A stretch of DNA of 34,723 nt, from positions 1-34,723 of the forward strand of contig DASYRM010000123.1 of the NCBI GenBank assembly GCA_036004405.1, written 5' to 3'. Position 1 is the first letter of the stretch. Each line of letters opens with the position of its first letter. The notes beneath the pieces are model-generated. The model searched no databases and was not told the DNA's origin. It saw only the letters and a list, made by a program, of their open reading frames with translations. This stretch comes from DASYRM01 sp036004405 (GTDB taxonomy: Bacteria; Acidobacteriota; Vicinamibacteria; Vicinamibacterales; UBA2999). The translations under genes and the position numbers were made by a program. Below are positions 8,092-16,043 of the stretch, piece by piece.

Positions 8092-10122
8092 ATGGCTTCG
8101 AAAGCCGTCCCAACCTCCGAGCACTCCGTCTCGACCGTTTGTCCTCTCGACTGCCCTGACGCCTGCAGCCTGGACGTGACCGTGCAGGAAGGCAAAGTCA
8201 CTGTCGTAGACGGTTCAACCGCCAACCCTGTGACCGCCGGCTACATCTGCGCCAAGGTCCGCCGTTTTCCCGAGCGGATGTACGGCCCGGACCGGGTGCT
8301 GCACCCGGCGGTGCGCAAGGGACCCAAGGGCAGCGGCTGGTTCGAGCGGGTGTCGTGGGACGAAGCGCTCGGGCGCATCGCCAACCAGCTGCGCGCGGTG
8401 AAGGACGAGTTCGGCGGCGAAGCCATCCTGCCCTACTCGTACGGCGGCTCCAACGGACTGCTGACGCAGGACACGAGCGACGCGACGCTCTTCCGCCGGC
8501 TCGGCGCCTCGCGGCTCGCCCGCACGGTGTGCGCCGCGGCCACGGGGGCGGCCAACCAGTCGCTCTACGGAAAAATGCCGTCGGTGGTCTATCAGGACTT
8601 CCCCGAAGCGCGCCTGATCATCCTGTGGGGCGTCAACCCGTCGGCGTCCGGCATTCACATCATTCCCTACCTGCGCGAGGCGCAGAAGCGCGGTGCGAAG
8701 CTCGTGGTCGTCGATCCCCGCACGACGCCGCTCGCCAGACAGGCCGACCTGCACCTAACGGTGAAGCCGGGCACCGATCTGCCGGTGGCGCTGTCGATAC
8801 ACCGCTACCTCTTCGAGCAGGGACACGCCGACCAGGCGTTCCTGGCGGCGCACACACGCAACGCGCAGCGGCTGCGCGAACGTGCGTCGAAGTGGACGTT
8901 CGACTGCGCGGCCGCCGAGGCGGGCGTGGCCGCCGCGGACATTCAGCGTCTGGCCGAGTGGTACGCCACCACCTCGCCTGCGGTGGTCAAGTGCGGGTGG
9001 GGCCAGGAGCGCAACCGCAACGGCGGCTCCTCGTCGATGGCCATCCTGGCGTTGCCGGCGGTGGCCGGCAAGTTCGGCGTGCACGGCGGCGGCTACGCCA
9101 TGAGCAACACCAACGCGTGGGGCATCGAGCGCACGTGGATTCGCGAGCAGGAGCCCGACACGCGGCTGGTGAACATGAACCAGCTCGGCCGCGCGCTGAC
9201 CGAGTACAGCGACCCGCCGGTCAAGGCGCTCTTCGTCTACAACTCGAACGCCGCGGTGACGTCGCCGCACCAGACGAAGGTGCTCCAGGGGCTGGAGCGC
9301 GACGACCTCTTTACCGTGGTCTTCGACTCGACGCTCACCGACACCGCGCGTTATGCCGACGTGCTGCTGCCCAGCACGACGTTCCTCGAAGGGTACGACC
9401 TGGTGCGCGCCTACGGGCCGATCGGCCTGCGGCTCGGCCGACCCGTCGTGGAACCGGTGGGCGAATCGCGCCCCAACGCCGACGTGTTCGGCGAGCTGCT
9501 GCAGCGGCTCGACCTGGCCGCCGGCGATGACCCGGCCGGCGAGCTGGAGGAGATGCTCGACGTGCTGTCGCGGCTACCGGAGCCGGCGGGCGGACAGGTG
9601 CGCGAGCTTGGCACTGCCACGCCGCCCTTCGACGGCCGGCCGATTCAGTTCGTGGACGTGTTTCCCCGCACGCCGGATCAGAAGGTCGATCTGTGCCCCG
9701 AGGCGCTCGACGCCAGTACGCCGGCCGGACTGTACGGCTACCAGCCCGATCCGGCGACGGCGGAGTTTCCGCTCACCCTGATCTCACCGGCGAGCGAGCG
9801 GTCGATCACGTCGACGCTCGCGGAGCTGCCGCGCCCCGAAGTGAAGCTGCTCATGCATCCCGACGACGCGGCGGCCCGCGGCCTGTCCGACGGCGAGGCG
9901 GTGCGCGTGTTCAACGCGCTCGGCGAGGTGCGCTGCAACGTCCAGGTCGGGGTGTGGATTCGCCCCGGCATCGTCAGCCTGCCGAAGGGGCTGTGGCGGA
10001 AGCACACCGCCAACGGCCTCACCGCCACGGCACTGGCCCCGGACACCTTGACCGACCTCGGTGGCGGGGCCTGCTTCAACGACGCGCGCGTGCAGGTGCA
10101 GGCCGCCCCGACGACACATTGA
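8092..10122 (+). CDS. Molybdopterin (DMSO reductase family) oxidoreductase
   Basis: A 676-residue cytoplasmic catalytic subunit of the molybdopterin-bisMGD (DMSO reductase) family. An N-terminal [4Fe-4S] domain has C17-x3-C21-x3-C25-x27-C53 (TVCPLDCPDACS and YICAKV). No twin-arginine signal is present. The likely molybdenum ligand is C147 in ARTVCAAATG, at the place of the selenocysteine or cysteine of formate dehydrogenases and NapA. ILWGVNPSASGIHIIPYL and LVVVDPRTTPLA are molybdopterin-contact motifs. The C-terminal molydopterin-binding barrel starts near residue 555 (FPLTLISPASERSITSTLAEL). The substrate cannot be told from sequence. No electron-transfer or membrane subunit is adjacent, although NDH-2 is divergently next door. 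The gene is followed by a hairpin-rich repeat shared with the convergent DUF6152 gene. Confidence 0.92.
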   Translation: MASKAVPTSEHSVSTVCPLDCPDACSLDVTVQEGKVTVVDGSTANPVTAGYICAKVRRFPERMYGPDRVLHPAVRKGPKGSGWFERVSWDEALGRIANQLRAVKDEFGGEAILPYSYGGSNGLLTQDTSDATLFRRLGASRLARTVCAAATGAANQSLYGKMPSVVYQDFPEARLIILWGVNPSASGIHIIPYLREAQKRGAKLVVVDPRTTPLARQADLHLTVKPGTDLPVALSIHRYLFEQGHADQAFLAAHTRNAQRLRERASKWTFDCAAAEAGVAAADIQRLAEWYATTSPAVVKCGWGQERNRNGGSSSMAILALPAVAGKFGVHGGGYAMSNTNAWGIERTWIREQEPDTRLVNMNQLGRALTEYSDPPVKALFVYNSNAAVTSPHQTKVLQGLERDDLFTVVFDSTLTDTARYADVLLPSTTFLEGYDLVRAYGPIGLRLGRPVVEPVGESRPNADVFGELLQRLDLAAGDDPAGELEEMLDVLSRLPEPAGGQVRELGTATPPFDGRPIQFVDVFPRTPDQKVDLCPEALDASTPAGLYGYQPDPATAEFPLTLISPASERSITSTLAELPRPEVKLLMHPDDAAARGLSDGEAVRVFNALGEVRCNVQVGVWIRPGIVSLPKGLWRKHTANGLTATALAPDTLTDLGGGACFNDARVQVQAAPTTH

Positions 10123-10124
10123 GC

Positions 10125-10180
10125 AGGCGGACCTGACCTGTCCGCCGTAGCCTCGGCGAAGGCGGAAGGTCCGCCTCTAC
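10125..10180. terminator. REP-like double hairpin between convergent genes
   Basis: Two inverted repeats lie in the 64-base gap between convergent stop codons. GGCGGAC/GTCCGCC is at 10126-10132 and 10140-10146, and GGCGGA/TCCGCC is at 10161-10166 and 10170-10175. The GGCGGACCT core is shared with the palindrome at 30411-30432. Position suggests a bidirectional terminator, but no clear U-tract follows. Confidence 0.6.
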
Positions 10181-10186
10181 GTGTGT

Positions 10187-10615
10187 TTACCTCGCGCTTG
10201 CCCGGGTCGTGGTCGCGGGGCTCTTGCTCTGCTCGAAGAACGAACTGCCCGCCGCCAGCTCGCGGCCGCCCGGGATCGTCACCGACTTCGCGCTCAGCTG
10301 CTTCCGTCCGGATTTCGCGAGCCAACCGTCCACGGACACTCGATCGCCCGTCTTGAGCTGGCGCGTACTCCAGCCGAAGGACGTCAGTCTCCCTGGGCTG
10401 CCGAGCTCGACCCTCCACTCGGCGTCGGTCCCGGACTCGTCGGTGCCCTTCACGACGAGCAACGCGTGAGGATTCGACCAGTCGAACTTGGATACGGTCC
10501 CGGTAATCGTGACGGGCTTCTTCCAGTCGTACTCGGCCGCGAACGGATGGTGCGCCAGGGCTGGCACCACCGACGCCACGACCAACAGCGCTATTTGAAC
10601 GAGTCGCTGTCGCAT
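10187..10615 (-). CDS. DUF6152 family exported protein
   Basis: A 142-residue exported protein. The signal peptide covers about residues 1-21 and ends ALVHH-like at VPALAHHPF. The mature part starts with HHPFAAEYDWKKPVTITGTV and continues FDWSNPHALLVVKG, the pattern of the DUF6152 family, a small OB-like beta protein common in Acidobacteriota. GDRVSVDGWLAKSG is the conserved second half. The function of the family is not established. Start ATG 10615 has GGGAGG 6 bases upstream, but that site lies inside a hairpin (see the entry at 10620-10645). The gene lies downstream of the PepSY gene on the same strand, with a 116-base gap that holds its own signals. Confidence 0.82.
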   Translation of the reverse strand: MRQRLVQIALLVVASVVPALAHHPFAAEYDWKKPVTITGTVSKFDWSNPHALLVVKGTDESGTDAEWRVELGSPGRLTSFGWSTRQLKTGDRVSVDGWLAKSGRKQLSAKSVTIPGGRELAAGSSFFEQSKSPATTTRASAR

Positions 10616-10619
10616 GGTT

Positions 10620-10645
10620 GACCTCCCTTCACCAACTGGGAGATC
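10620..10645 (-). promoter_or_regulatory. Hairpin covering the Shine-Dalgarno site of the DUF6152 gene
   Basis: On the minus strand GATCTCCC (10645-10638) can pair over 8 bases, with one G-U, with GGGAGGTC (10627-10620) across a 10-base loop. The second arm is the gene's Shine-Dalgarno sequence. A folded transcript would hide the ribosome site. Whether this is regulated is unknown. Confidence 0.45.
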
Positions 10646-10677
10646 GGTGCAATGACGGCGCCACCCGGCACAATGGC

Positions 10678-10692
10678 ACTGCCGCAGGCAGT
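10678..10692 (-). terminator. Small hairpin after the PepSY gene
   Basis: ACTGCC and GGCAGT form a 6-bp stem with a 3-base loop, 40 bases past the PepSY stop. There is no strong U-tract, so this is a weak terminator candidate that may separate the DUF6152 gene from the riboswitch operon. Confidence 0.35.
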
Positions 10693-10731
10693 TCACACTT
10701 CAGGTAGTCCGCGTCAGCGCCGGCGTGACGA

Positions 10732-11865
10732 TCAGTGGATCGAGCGAGTCTGCCATCGGCGGTTTTCCCGGTTCCACCACATGACGTAGCCGGTCACGAA
10801 CAACCCGACGAGCGCCAGCGCGCCCGTTGCCCACAGGATCTTCACGGGCCAGCCGCCGAACGCTCCCACGTGCACGAGCCCCAGCCATCGGATCACCGTC
10901 TCACCCGCGGGGGCCCGCCACGCCTCGTCGGCGCGCAGCAGCCGTCCGCTCGCGGGATCGAACCACAGGGTCGCCTCGTCGCTCGAGTCCCAGTCACCAT
11001 GCTGGCGGCGCGCGACGGTCACACCCACAGCGCCACCCGTCCGCGCGGCGAGCAGAACCCGCGCCATGGCTGCGCCCGGCCATTGAGCCCTCGCCTGTGC
11101 GATGAGCGCCGAGAGCGGCGGTGGCTCGGCGCTGCTCGCGGACTCCGCGCGCGAGGCAGGCGACGGCGCGGCGAGCGGCGCCACGGCGCCCACGACGCGC
11201 CGCGCCAGCCGCGGGGTCGTGAAGTGGATGCCGGTCAGCGCCCACATCGCCACCAGCGCGACGACCCAAATGCCGGTCGCGCGATGCAACTCCCACACGG
11301 TGCGCTTCCAGCCGGCGCCGCGAGCCACGACGAACCCGCCGCGCCAGAGCGCACGCCCCGGCCACCAGATCACGAGCCCAGTGAGCGACAACAGAAAGAG
11401 TGCCCAGGCGCCCACACGGCTGATCGCCTCGCCGGTCGGCCCGCCCAGCAGATCGAAGTGCAGCTGCTGAAGCTGCTGGATCCAGCCGCCGGGCGGCAGC
11501 TCCCCTATCACCTGCCCCGAGGTCGGGTGCAGGAACACGGTGCGAAAGCGCCCGCTTTCGACGACGTAGCCAAGGAAGGTGCCCCGCCGCGGGTTCGGGA
11601 AATCGAGCCCCGAAATCTCGGCGCGCGGGTAGCGTGCCTCGAGGGCGGCGAGGACCGTGTCGGCGCCGGCGATCGTGCTGCCGGTGCCGGACGGCCTGAA
11701 CACCTCGGGGTACACCCACGCCTGCAACTCGGAGCGGAACATCAGCACCGCCCCGGTTGCTGCGATCACCAGCACGTAGAGTCCGATGGCCACCCCTGCC
11801 CACACGTGCAGCTGCAACGCCACCCGTCGAACGCGGGTGGCGTGCGGGCGTGCCCAGAAGGTCAT
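10732..11865 (-). CDS. PepSY-associated transmembrane (PepSY_TM) protein
   Basis: A 377-residue inner-membrane protein with four membrane segments: VALQLHVWAGVAIGLYVLV near residue 25, ALFLLSLTGLVIWWPG near 160, GIWVVALVAMWALTGIHF near 200, and a final one near 350 (LALVGLFVTGYVMWW). A periplasmic PepSY-type domain fills the middle. Histidines lie at the membrane edges (LHVWAG, LHFDLLGG, LHRATGIW, GIHFTTP, LVHVGAFGG), as in PepSY_TM proteins that bind haem. Some relatives (FoxB type) reduce ferric siderophores at the inner membrane. It starts 4 bases after the stop of the riboswitch-controlled receptor, so the two are one operon. I infer a redox or release step on the imported ligand; the substrate is unproven. 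Confidence 0.88.
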   Translation of the reverse strand: MTFWARPHATRVRRVALQLHVWAGVAIGLYVLVIAATGAVLMFRSELQAWVYPEVFRPSGTGSTIAGADTVLAALEARYPRAEISGLDFPNPRRGTFLGYVVESGRFRTVFLHPTSGQVIGELPPGGWIQQLQQLHFDLLGGPTGEAISRVGAWALFLLSLTGLVIWWPGRALWRGGFVVARGAGWKRTVWELHRATGIWVVALVAMWALTGIHFTTPRLARRVVGAVAPLAAPSPASRAESASSAEPPPLSALIAQARAQWPGAAMARVLLAARTGGAVGVTVARRQHGDWDSSDEATLWFDPASGRLLRADEAWRAPAGETVIRWLGLVHVGAFGGWPVKILWATGALALVGLFVTGYVMWWNRENRRWQTRSIH

Positions 11866-11869
11866 CGTC

Positions 11870-14308
11870 TCAGTCGCCGCCGAGCGACACGGTGACGCCC
11901 GCCCGCGCGGTGAGACCGAGGGCCGGAAACCCGAACGACGCGTCGTAGTCCTTGTCGAACAGGTTCTCGAGGCTCACGAAGCCGCGCAGGTGCTTGTGCA
12001 CGCGGTAGCCGGCACTGAGATCCACCTTCTGGTAGCCGGCCTCGAGATCCTTGTTCGGCAGCAGCAGCGAGTAGCCGAAGACCTCGTCGTCGAGGACCGT
12101 GCTGCCGTCGCGTCTGCCGGAGATGAACGCCGACAGGGCCACGTCAGCCGGACCTTTGGAGTAGGCAACGAGGAACGAACCGGAGTGCCGCGGCCGGCGG
12201 AACGGCCGCGCCCCCACGAGCGGCGCGTACTGGCCGATCTGGATGCCCGGGAACTTCGGATTGACGGCCGGCGACAGCACGCCCCCCGAGAGCGACTTGG
12301 TCACCTCCGCGTCCAGATACGTGTAGGACGCCATGACCCGGAGCGAGCGGGCCACGGCCGCCTCGAACGTGGTCTCGACGCCCTGCGCCTTGAACGACTG
12401 CGAGTTCACGTAGGCGCCAAACCCGGACGCCGCGGCCGCTTCCGCCGAGACACCCAGCCGTGGCAGGATGGCGCGGCTCACGTACTCGATCAGGTCGTCG
12501 AAGTCGTTGTGGAAGTACGACACGCGCACGCGCGCCTGCCCGCCAGCGAACTCCTGTTCGACGCCTACGTCCACGCTCACGCTCCGTTCGGGACCGATCG
12601 GATCGACCGTGGCGCGGGTGGCGGCAGGCGCCGACTGCAGCACCAGGTAGAGCGAGCTCCGTTCCTGACTCAGCGACGGCGCCTTGATGCCCTTGCCGGC
12701 GTTGAACGTCAGCTTCGTGGCGCCGACGGCACCGCGTGTGGCCTGGTGCAGATAGGCCGCCACCGACACCCGCGGCGTGACGGCGGTCTTGAAAGCTTCA
12801 TTGTGCTCGACGCCCACGCCGGCGTTGACATACAGGCGCTCGCCGACCCCGGCTCGCCCCTCCACGAAGGCGCCGCCGTTGTTCCGCGTGGCGGTCGCGT
12901 CGCCCTCGGGGTCGTCGTATCCCTGTTCGCGCTCGTAGCGCGCACCGCCTGACACCTGGAAGCTGGTCGCCACCTGCACGGTGGCCTGGCCCGACAGCGT
13001 CTTGCGCGTGGTGCGGGTGTCGTAGGTCGAGGGGAACGGGCTGAAGGCGTAATCCAGGATGCCGCGGCCGGTCACGCTGTAGCCGTTGGCGCCGGTCACC
13101 GTCACGACGTTTCCAAGATAGTTACCGCCGAATCCGAACGGATCGACGTAGGTGCCGGTCCCCGTCGGATTGACGGAGTCGTAGGTCTGATCCGACAGAC
13201 CAAACCGCACGCTGCTCTGCACGCGGTTGGTCCACTGCGACGACGCGGCGAGGCTGCCGAATGAGAGGCGGTTCTTCTGCGAAGAGTCGTCGGCAATCTG
13301 GAACAGATCGAACGCGTTCGGGTTGGCGTACTTGGCGTCGATGTGGCGAATGGTCCCGCTCAGGTCGGTGCCGGCGCCGAGCGCCACGCCGAAGCGGCCG
13401 GCGAAGGTATGGTTGCGGTACGCGTTGTTCGGCACCTCGTTGTCGGTGTCGAAGAACGAGTAGTCGGAGAAGTAGTCGACCCGCTTCACGGCACCGCCAA
13501 CGGCGATGTCGTTGTGGACGGTGCCGAAGTTGCCGCCGTCGAGCGTGTAGTTCAGCTCGGGCACGCGCGTGCGGCCGCGGCGAGTTCCGATGCTCACGAC
13601 GCCCGTAAGCGCATCGCTGCCGTAAATGACGCTGTTGGACTGCCGCAGCACTTCGACGCGTCCGACGCCAGCCGTCTGGAGCTGCGCCAGATCGACGCCG
13701 CCCCCGATGTCGTTGATGGAGATACCATCCACCAGTACCTTCGTAAAGTTGGAGTTGCCGCCGCGCAGGAAGATCGAGGTGACGCCGCCGCGCCCACCCG
13801 TCTGCTGGATGTTGGTCCCCGGCGTCAACCGAAGGGCCTCGAGCACGTCGGTCTTGTTGATGGCGTCCAGGATCTGCTGATCGATCACTGTGACCGGCGC
13901 GCCGGTCTGGGCCTGCGAGACTTCCGCGGCGGAGGCTGTGACGACGACCGCCTGTTGCAACGGGCCGACGGACATCGACAGGTTCACTGTGGCCGTCCCG
14001 CTGCCGACATAGAACGGCGCCGTGACGGTCGTTTCGAAGCCGCTCAGCTCGGCGCGCACGCGGTAGCGGCCGGGGGCGACGTTGGCGATGCTGTAGCTGC
14101 CGTCACTCCCCGACGTGGCGTTGCCGGCGTCCCGCTGCTCGCCGACCAGCGTCACGGTGGCGCCAGGCAGGCGCGCGCCCAGCTGATCGAGGATGGCGCC
14201 GGTAACCGTGGCGGACTGGGCCGATGCGACGGCCGGGAACAGAATCAGAAGCAGAACAAACGATCGAAGGGTGCGCGGCAGGGCGCATCCGGACGAGCCG
14301 GTGATCAT
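11870..14308 (-). CDS. TonB-dependent outer-membrane receptor under a cobalamin riboswitch (BtuB-like)
   Basis: An 812-residue outer-membrane receptor. The signal peptide ends near AVASAQS (residue 31). A carboxypeptidase regulatory-like domain covers about 33-115 (GAILDQLGARLPGATVTLVG, GSYSIANVAPGRYRVRAEL). The plug lies at about 125-240 (PVTVIDQQILDAINKTDVLEAL, IFLRGGNSNFTKVLVDGI, EVLRQSNSVIYGSDALTGVV). A beta-barrel with FVSLENLFDKDYDASFG follows near the C-terminus. Start ATG 14308 has AAGGAG 5 bases upstream. The 5' leader is a cobalamin riboswitch, so the likely ligand is cobalamin or a corrinoid. Sequence alone would only say TonB receptor, with BtuB/CirA-like barrel features. The PepSY gene follows directly. 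No btuFCD transporter is in the window. Confidence 0.93.
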   Translation of the reverse strand: MITGSSGCALPRTLRSFVLLLILFPAVASAQSATVTGAILDQLGARLPGATVTLVGEQRDAGNATSGSDGSYSIANVAPGRYRVRAELSGFETTVTAPFYVGSGTATVNLSMSVGPLQQAVVVTASAAEVSQAQTGAPVTVIDQQILDAINKTDVLEALRLTPGTNIQQTGGRGGVTSIFLRGGNSNFTKVLVDGISINDIGGGVDLAQLQTAGVGRVEVLRQSNSVIYGSDALTGVVSIGTRRGRTRVPELNYTLDGGNFGTVHNDIAVGGAVKRVDYFSDYSFFDTDNEVPNNAYRNHTFAGRFGVALGAGTDLSGTIRHIDAKYANPNAFDLFQIADDSSQKNRLSFGSLAASSQWTNRVQSSVRFGLSDQTYDSVNPTGTGTYVDPFGFGGNYLGNVVTVTGANGYSVTGRGILDYAFSPFPSTYDTRTTRKTLSGQATVQVATSFQVSGGARYEREQGYDDPEGDATATRNNGGAFVEGRAGVGERLYVNAGVGVEHNEAFKTAVTPRVSVAAYLHQATRGAVGATKLTFNAGKGIKAPSLSQERSSLYLVLQSAPAATRATVDPIGPERSVSVDVGVEQEFAGGQARVRVSYFHNDFDDLIEYVSRAILPRLGVSAEAAAASGFGAYVNSQSFKAQGVETTFEAAVARSLRVMASYTYLDAEVTKSLSGGVLSPAVNPKFPGIQIGQYAPLVGARPFRRPRHSGSFLVAYSKGPADVALSAFISGRRDGSTVLDDEVFGYSLLLPNKDLEAGYQKVDLSAGYRVHKHLRGFVSLENLFDKDYDASFGFPALGLTARAGVTVSLGGD

Positions 14309-14312
14309 GGCG

Positions 14313-14338
14313 TCTCCTTCCGGCGTCCATCGCGCCGG
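14313..14338 (-). promoter_or_regulatory. Expression platform hairpin and Shine-Dalgarno site of the receptor gene
   Basis: On the minus strand CCGGCG/CGCCGG (14338-14333 and 14325-14320, 7-base loop) sits directly against AAGGAGA at 14319-14313. A preceding CCCG TTCG CGGG hairpin lies near 14346-14357. This arrangement suits translational control by ribosome-site access rather than a U-tract terminator. Confidence 0.5.
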
Positions 14339-14371
14339 AACCCACCCGCGAACGGGCGAGTCGAAGGGACA

Positions 14372-14531
14372 AACACCGGTGAGAGGTCTCCTGGCTCGCG
14401 GACGACAGTGCGACCCGTCCGTCTTCCCACGCCCGAAGGCGCAGTGACATGTGGAAGGGCTCTGTCCGCTTACAGTGGCGGGGACCGCGTGGGCATCGCA
14501 CCCACTTCCCTGTTCACCCGGCGGTGTCGGT
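14372..14531 (-). ncRNA. Cobalamin riboswitch (B12 element)
   Basis: On the minus strand the conserved core elements appear in order: an AGGGAA segment, GGTGCGATGCCCAC, the highly conserved CCCCGCCACTGTAAGCGG, a variable stem, and the B12 box GCCAGGAGACCT at 14395-14384. The arms GCCGGGTGA and TCACCGG close the outer stem. The start lies just after a TATACT hexamer at 14547-14542. The RNA leads into the TonB receptor gene, 64 bases before its start. In known systems binding of adenosylcobalamin or another cobalamin lowers expression of uptake genes. Confidence 0.95.
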
Positions 14532-14541
14532 TGTGTCGACG

Positions 14542-14547
14542 AGTATA
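14542..14547 (-). promoter_or_regulatory. Putative -10 element for the riboswitch-receptor-PepSY operon
   Basis: On the minus strand TATACT lies about 10 bases before the riboswitch and only 6 bases after the stop codon of the cytochrome lipoprotein gene. No convincing -35 hexamer was seen. Confidence 0.6.
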
Positions 14548-14553
14548 GCGCAG

Positions 14554-15177
14554 CTACTTCTTCGGCGGGACGGTGTAAGCGCGGCTGCTGCGATCCTTGA
14601 GCACGGCTTCGCGATCACCGGGGTACCAGAAGTCCAGATGACACGCCTCGCACGCCTGATCGATGGCGCTGCCGGCGGCAAGCAGCTTGTCGGCATCGCG
14701 CGCCTTCACGATGTCGATCACCTTGAGCGCTTCGGCGCGCAAGGTGTCGGCGTGCAAATTCCAGAGCGCGGGATTGGCCTTGACCTTGGCTTCGATCTGC
14801 GACGGCGTCAGCTCGGGGCCGCCGCGCTCGACGTTGGCCACGCCATCGGGCGCCATCTTGCGCGTCATCTTCAGGAGGTTCGACGATTCCGCCAGCACGT
14901 AGGCGCCGCGCTGGATTTTCGTCCAGTCGTCGTCCGTTGTCGGCTTGATGTCGACGACGCCCTTCGGCGAGATGTCCGAGCCCACCGCGTCGAACACATA
15001 GTCGGCCTGCGGATCGACGATGTTCTCCATCAGCTCCTTGACCGAAAGGACGGGCGTGAACACCGGGGCGGAAGGCGGCTGAGTGGCCTCCGGCTGTGCG
15101 CTGCATCCCGACACGATCGTCGCAGTCGCCACTGCCACAGCGATGGTGCGAGCCCGTCTCCTGGTGGACGTCTGCAT
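14554..15177 (-). CDS. Lipoprotein c-type cytochrome (class II-like), copy A
   Basis: A 207-residue lipoprotein. The N-terminus MQTSTRRRARTIAVAVATAT ends at a lipobox VSGC (C25). A helical domain follows with VKELMENIVDPQADYVFDAV and a C-terminal haem site CEACH within QACEACHLDFWYPGD. A single CxxCH near the C-terminus and a methionine in the first helix (ELMENI) fit the four-helix cytochrome c'/c556 class. It should be anchored to a membrane facing the periplasm. The paralogue at 15306 is transcribed divergently. The frame stays open upstream to 15321, but the signal peptide places the start at ATG 15177. A weak GAGGAG lies 13 bases upstream. The redox partner is unknown. Confidence 0.85.
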   Translation of the reverse strand: MQTSTRRRARTIAVAVATATIVSGCSAQPEATQPPSAPVFTPVLSVKELMENIVDPQADYVFDAVGSDISPKGVVDIKPTTDDDWTKIQRGAYVLAESSNLLKMTRKMAPDGVANVERGGPELTPSQIEAKVKANPALWNLHADTLRAEALKVIDIVKARDADKLLAAGSAIDQACEACHLDFWYPGDREAVLKDRSSRAYTVPPKK

Positions 15178-15247
15178 GCCGATGCGATCGCTCCTCGGGT
15201 CGATCTTACGGCGCGGATCAATCAGTCGAACCTGAATATTGCCTGAA

Positions 15248-15263
15248 CCTCTCGTCAGAGAGG
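15248..15263. promoter_or_regulatory. Palindrome between divergent cytochrome genes
   Basis: CCTCTC GTCA GAGAGG is a perfect 6-bp inverted repeat with a 4-base centre, 42 bases before the plus-strand start and 70 before the minus-strand start. It could be an operator shared by the paralogous pair. There is no direct evidence for a regulator. Confidence 0.35.
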
Positions 15264-15292
15264 CTTGATTTGCCGGTCCCTGCGTTCCAAGA

Positions 15293-15298
15293 CATACT
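15293..15298 (+). promoter_or_regulatory. Putative -10 element for cytochrome copy B
   Basis: CATACT ends 7 bases before the ATG at 15306, the spacing of the other leaderless genes here. Confidence 0.5.
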
Positions 15299-15305
15299 GA
15301 CCGCC

Positions 15306-15905
15306 ATGCGAACCCTTTCATGGCGCGGCGCTCTGGTGCCGGCGCTGGTCGCGCTGTGCATCAGCGCGCCGGCGTGCACCAAGAGTGAGCCGGCGCCGGC
15401 GGCACCGGCATCGGATGCTCCGCCGTATCAACCCGCAGCGACGGTCAAAGACCTCATGCAGTCGATCGTGGACCCGGGAGCGGACCTGGTGTGGAACGCG
15501 GTCACCACCGTCCAGACCGCAAAGGGCACGATCGACACGGTGCCGAAAACTCCGGAGGACTGGCTGAAGGTTCGGCATGGCGCGGTCGGCCTGTCGGAAG
15601 CCGCCAATCTGCTGATGATGCCGGGCCGGCATGTGGCGCAGCCGCACGAAAAGTCGGACACGCCAGGCGTGGAGCTCGAGCCGGCGGAGATGGAGGTCCT
15701 GATCAACAAGGACCGCGCCGCGTTCATCCAGCGCGCCAAGGCGCTGCACGAGGCCGGCATGGCCGCCGTGGCGGCTGCCGACGCCAAGGACCCGCAGAAG
15801 CTGTTCGAGGTCGGTGAGCAGATCGAACAGGCCTGCGAGAACTGCCACTCGCACTACTGGTATCCGAACGAAAAGATCCCGCCGGTGCCGGCCTCGCCGC
15901 GTTAG
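15306..15905 (+). CDS. Lipoprotein c-type cytochrome (class II-like), copy B
   Basis: A 199-residue probable lipoprotein, paralogous to the divergent gene. The signal peptide ends with SAPAC (C24), an imperfect lipobox, followed by an Ala/Pro linker. The shared features are VKDLMQSIVDPGADLVWNAV near residue 48, EDWLKVRHGAVGLSEAANLL in the middle, and the haem site QACENCHSHYWYPNE near the C-terminus. The linker GRHVAQPHEKSD is specific to this copy. One haem c is expected, with a methionine or histidine axial ligand. The start ATG 15306 is supported by CATACT 7 bases upstream. Probable role is periplasmic electron transfer; partner unknown. Confidence 0.87.
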   Translation: MRTLSWRGALVPALVALCISAPACTKSEPAPAAPASDAPPYQPAATVKDLMQSIVDPGADLVWNAVTTVQTAKGTIDTVPKTPEDWLKVRHGAVGLSEAANLLMMPGRHVAQPHEKSDTPGVELEPAEMEVLINKDRAAFIQRAKALHEAGMAAVAAADAKDPQKLFEVGEQIEQACENCHSHYWYPNEKIPPVPASPR

Positions 15906-16043
15906 CGTAGTCGGGCCGTAGACGCGGTCACGCCGGAGACGGACGTCCTGGAGGCGGGGGCGAGATCCTGGACCGGGTACTCGTCCCTGAACGGATAGCC
16001 GTTTGGGCTAATTGGCGGGTGAAGGGTACGAAGACGAAACGAA

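Noticed and set aside
8031..10122. NDH-2 plus molybdopterin enzyme as a novel respiratory complex
   Set aside because: The genes are divergent with separate promoters and lack linking subunits, so adjacency alone does not support a complex.
11102..11470. Plus-strand frames opposite the PepSY and receptor genes
   Set aside because: No family match and no start signals, while the minus-strand genes follow a riboswitch and have strong domains.
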